A stretch of DNA of 7,515 nucleotides. Source: Campylobacterales bacterium. Lineage in GTDB: Bacteria > Campylobacterota_A > Desulfurellia > JAADFJ01. The notes beneath the pieces were generated by a model. That model was not told where the DNA came from. It made no database searches and saw nothing but the letters and a program-made list of their open reading frames with translations. Shown here one piece after another: positions 5,336 through 7,515 of this stretch (the stretch's first letter is position 1; the number at the start of each line of letters is the position of its first letter). A program made the translations under genes and the position numbers. The stretch is taken from assembly GCA_027080125.1 (NCBI GenBank), contig JALWSW010000071.1:1-7515 (forward strand), given 5' to 3'.

Positions 5336-6066
5336 TGATACAGGTTGATTTAACAGGGCAGGTTGCCGTTGTAACCGGAGCGGCTCAGGGGATAGGCGAG
5401 GTTATCCTCTCAAGACTGCTTGAAGCTGGCGCTTCGGTTGTGGCGATAGATCTTAAAGCAGGTGACAAGTGCGGTTTTGATCAAAACAGATATCTGTTTA
5501 TCCAATCTGATGTTTCCGATTTTGATGCTGCCAAAGAGGTTGTAAACAGGGTGCTTGAGCGTTTCGGCAGGTTGGATATCTTGGTTGCAAACGCCGGAAT
5601 CAACCGCGATCAGGTGCTTTGGAAGATGACCAAAGAAAATTGGGCAGATGTTATAAATGTCGATCTCGGAGGTGCCTTCAACTATTTTGCTGCGGCCAGC
5701 TCTGCAATGAAGCAGCAAAATTCAGGCAAGCTTATCGCAATCTCCTCTATAAACGGATTGAGGGGAAAATTCGGTCAAACAAACTATTCAGCAGCCAAAG
5801 CGGGTGTCATAGGTCTTGTCAAGGCTGCGGCAAAAGAGCTTGGAAAATATTCGATCAGAGTCAATGCGGTTGCGCCAGGTTTCATATTAACCGAGATGAC
5901 CGACAAGATGCCTGAAAAATACAGGAATATGGCAATTGAGGAGACCGTTCTTAAAAAAGCGGGCAAACCGGAGGATATCGCAAACGCAGTGTTGTTTCTT
6001 GCTTCTGATTTGTCAAGTCATATCACCGGTGAGGTAATCAAGGTTGATGGGGGACAATATATTTAA
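5335..6066 (+). CDS. Short-chain dehydrogenase/reductase (FabG-like), probable 3-hydroxyacyl-CoA dehydrogenase
   Basis: This is a classical SDR of 243 residues. The cofactor loop TGAAQGIG is at 14-21, NAG at 86-88, and the catalytic set is N108, S138, Y151 and K155 (YSAAK). D39 at the end of the second strand points to NAD(H) rather than NADP(H). I start it at ATG 5335, which shares its A with the thiolase TGA and has AGGG at 5324-5327 about 7 bp upstream. A start at 5284 would add 17 residues read from inside the thiolase gene and ahead of the normal SDR N-terminus. Its place between a thiolase and a dienoyl-CoA hydratase suggests oxidation of 3-hydroxypimelyl-CoA to 3-oxopimelyl-CoA. A 3-oxoacyl-ACP reductase or a role like the SDR BzdZ in Azoarcus is possible. 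Confidence 0.88.
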   Translation: MIQVDLTGQVAVVTGAAQGIGEVILSRLLEAGASVVAIDLKAGDKCGFDQNRYLFIQSDVSDFDAAKEVVNRVLERFGRLDILVANAGINRDQVLWKMTKENWADVINVDLGGAFNYFAAASSAMKQQNSGKLIAISSINGLRGKFGQTNYSAAKAGVIGLVKAAAKELGKYSIRVNAVAPGFILTEMTDKMPEKYRNMAIEETVLKKAGKPEDIANAVLFLASDLSSHITGEVIKVDGGQYI

Positions 6067-6073
6067 AAGGAGG
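6067..6073 (+). promoter_or_regulatory. Strong Shine-Dalgarno site of the dienoyl-CoA hydratase gene
   Basis: AAGGAGG lies 4 bp before ATG 6078, directly after the SDR stop codon. It fixes the start of the hydratase and is the closest match to consensus in the window. Confidence 0.7.
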
Positions 6074-6077
6074 ACAG

Positions 6078-6833
6078 ATGGATAAGATTTTATATGAAAA
6101 ACAAGCTCCTGTTGCAAAAATAACGATAAACGACCCTCCTTATAACGTTATCAATATTGCAATGATGGAGAAGATAAGCGAATTTATTGAAGAGGCAAAT
6201 GCCGATTCGGAGATATCGATTGTTCTGATTGCTGCATCAGGAGACAAGGCGTTTTGCAGCGGCGTTGATGTTGCCGATCATACAAAAGAGAAAACCCCTT
6301 TAATGCTCAAGGCATTTTCAGATATTTTTGTTAAACTGGCAAAAACCGACAAACTTACGATAGCTGCGGCAAGAGGTTTTGCCTTTGGAGGAGGGTGCGA
6401 GCTGCTTTTGGGAGCGGATCTGGTTGTTGCCGAGGATAGTCTGAAAACAGGGCAGCCGGAGATAACCCTTGGCGTGTTTCCGCCGGTTGCAATGATTTTG
6501 ATGCCGGCTTTGATAGGTATGAGGGCTGCAAAAGAGCTTATTTTTTCAGGAAAAACCATAGATGCAAAAAGAGCAAAAGAGCTTGGTTTGGTAAATGAGG
6601 TTTTTGCGAAAGCAGAATTCGATGAATCGCTTGAAAAATATGTCAAGAAGTTTGCGCGGCTGTCCCGTTCGGTGCTTTCTCTTACAAAACGGACTCTGAT
6701 AAAAACCGATTCTGTGCCTGAGTTTGATAAGATAAATAATATCTATTCAGAAGAGCTGATGAGTCTTGAGGATGCAAATGAGGGAATAGCTGCTTTTATA
6801 GAGAAGCGAAAGCCTGTATGGAAACATTGTTAA
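6078..6833 (+). CDS. dch: Cyclohexa-1,5-diene-1-carbonyl-CoA hydratase (Dch-like, crotonase family)
   Basis: This 251-residue protein is a full-length crotonase-fold enzyme. CSGVDVADH (60-68) forms part of the oxyanion-hole and CoA region, and FGGGCE ends in E108, with E128 in GQPEITLG; these are the equivalents of the two catalytic glutamates of enoyl-CoA hydratase. The following GVFPPVA replaces the GxxPGxGG of ordinary enoyl-CoA hydratases. GVFPPVA together with SGVDVADHT is what I recognise from dienoyl-CoA hydratases of the benzoyl-CoA pathway (Dch, BzdW, BamR). The expected reaction adds water to cyclohexa-1,5-diene-1-carbonyl-CoA, the reductase product, to give 6-hydroxycyclohex-1-ene-1-carbonyl-CoA. 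The next gene encodes the dehydrogenase for exactly that product, which strengthens the call. A generic enoyl-CoA hydratase is the main alternative. Confidence 0.85.
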   Translation: MDKILYEKQAPVAKITINDPPYNVINIAMMEKISEFIEEANADSEISIVLIAASGDKAFCSGVDVADHTKEKTPLMLKAFSDIFVKLAKTDKLTIAAARGFAFGGGCELLLGADLVVAEDSLKTGQPEITLGVFPPVAMILMPALIGMRAAKELIFSGKTIDAKRAKELGLVNEVFAKAEFDESLEKYVKKFARLSRSVLSLTKRTLIKTDSVPEFDKINNIYSEELMSLEDANEGIAAFIEKRKPVWKHC

Positions 6834-6842
6834 GGGGGCAAT

Positions 6843-7515
6843 ATGAGCGAGAAGATTAAAACTTGGCAGATGGGAAAGCCCGGGGAGCTTTGCTTAACAG
6901 AGATTGATATGCCTGAGCCCCAAAAGGGCGAGGTGATTGTCAAAATTGCCGGATGCGGTGTGTGTCATACCGACATCGGATATTTTTATGAGGGCGTTCC
7001 GACCGTTTGCAAACCTCCTTTGACATTGGGTCATGAGATTTCAGGAACAGTGGTTGCAGGTGAGCCTGATATGGTTGGAAAAGAGGTGGTAGTCCCTGCT
7101 GTGATGCCCTGCGGGCAGTGCGAGATCTGCAGAAGCGGAAGAGAAAATCGTTGCTTAAAGCAGAAGATGCCGGGAAACTCGCTTGGAATTTACGGAGGTT
7201 TTTCCTCACACATTCTGGTTCCATCGAAAGATCTTTGTATTATCGATGATAGGGCAGGGATAGAGCTGGCTGATATGGCAGTTATTGCAGATGCGGTTAC
7301 AACGCCCTATCAGGCTGCAAAAAGAGCCGATTTAAAGCAGGGTGATATTGTAATAATTACAGGAGCAGCAGGCGGGGTAGGCTCTTATATGACCCAAATT
7401 GCAAAAGCTTTCGGCGCAAAGCTTGTCATCGGCATTGAATATGGGCATGATAAAGCGGAAAAAGCGAAGGCTCTTGGAGCAGACTTTGTAATTGATTCAA
7501 GTCAAAACGATGTTA
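6843..7515 (+). CDS. had: 6-hydroxycyclohex-1-ene-1-carbonyl-CoA dehydrogenase (Had-like, zinc alcohol dehydrogenase family), N-terminal part
   Basis: This gene is cut by the window end; 224 codons are visible and the frame stays open. It is a medium-chain zinc-dependent dehydrogenase. GCGVCHTD supplies the catalytic-zinc Cys (C41), and GHE gives H64 and E65. Structural-zinc cysteines follow as C90-x2-C93-x2-C96-x7-C104, and a Rossmann loop GAAGGVG lies near 177-183. The segment VPAVMPCG...MPGN...GGFSSHILVP is one I recognise from Had/BamQ enzymes of benzoyl-CoA degradation, which oxidise the alcohol from Dch to 6-oxocyclohex-1-ene-1-carbonyl-CoA with NAD+. GGGGG after the upstream stop (6834-6838) supports ATG 6843, with a 9-bp gap to dch. 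The catalytic domain is complete, but most of the cofactor domain lies beyond the window. A different alcohol dehydrogenase is less likely given the neighbours. Confidence 0.87.
   Translation, partial: MSEKIKTWQMGKPGELCLTEIDMPEPQKGEVIVKIAGCGVCHTDIGYFYEGVPTVCKPPLTLGHEISGTVVAGEPDMVGKEVVVPAVMPCGQCEICRSGRENRCLKQKMPGNSLGIYGGFSSHILVPSKDLCIIDDRAGIELADMAVIADAVTTPYQAAKRADLKQGDIVIITGAAGGVGSYMTQIAKAFGAKLVIGIEYGHDKAEKAKALGADFVIDSSQNDV

Overview
The window looks like the middle of one long plus-strand operon for anaerobic degradation of benzoate or aromatic acids through benzoyl-CoA. It holds ten protein-coding genes, all on the + strand. Gaps are 0-34 bp, two junctions overlap (ATGA and TGATG), and no terminator or internal promoter is visible. 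Both ends cut through genes.

Bases 1-2324 carry an ATP-dependent (class I) benzoyl-CoA reductase: the C-terminus of a BcrB/BzdO/BadE-type catalytic subunit, two BadF/BadG/BcrA/BcrD-family ATPase subunits of about 260 and 300 residues, and a dicluster ferredoxin as likely electron donor. The order (catalytic subunit, two ATPases, ferredoxin) and the similar ATPase sizes resemble the Azoarcus bzdNOPQM layout more than the Thauera type, which has one much larger ATPase subunit. The other catalytic subunit (BcrC/BzdN-like) should lie upstream.

Bases 2329-4137 are the unusual part. A NuoG-N-terminus-like multi-cluster iron-sulfur protein carries a C-terminal domain that reads as a degenerate, catalytically dead GIY-YIG fold. 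It is followed by a small CxxC protein of unknown function and a GNAT acetyltransferase. These may be an electron-input and control module for the reductase, but that is inference.

Bases 4142-7515 carry downstream chemistry: a thiolase, an SDR 3-hydroxyacyl-CoA dehydrogenase candidate, a cyclohexa-1,5-diene-1-carbonyl-CoA hydratase (Dch) and the start of a zinc-dependent 6-hydroxycyclohex-1-ene-1-carbonyl-CoA dehydrogenase (Had). The expected ring-opening hydrolase (Oah/BamA) is not in the window and may follow. Together: benzoyl-CoA -> dienoyl-CoA (reductase + ferredoxin) -> 6-hydroxy-enoyl-CoA (Dch) -> 6-oxo-enoyl-CoA (Had) -> ring opening -> 3-hydroxypimelyl-CoA -> beta-oxidation (SDR + thiolase).

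The organism is an anaerobic bacterium of moderate G+C (roughly mid-40s percent by eye). Most genes have strong purine-rich Shine-Dalgarno sequences. A strict anaerobe such as a Desulfobacterota or Firmicutes-like lineage fits better than a high-GC Thauera or Azoarcus, but the taxon cannot be fixed from this sequence.
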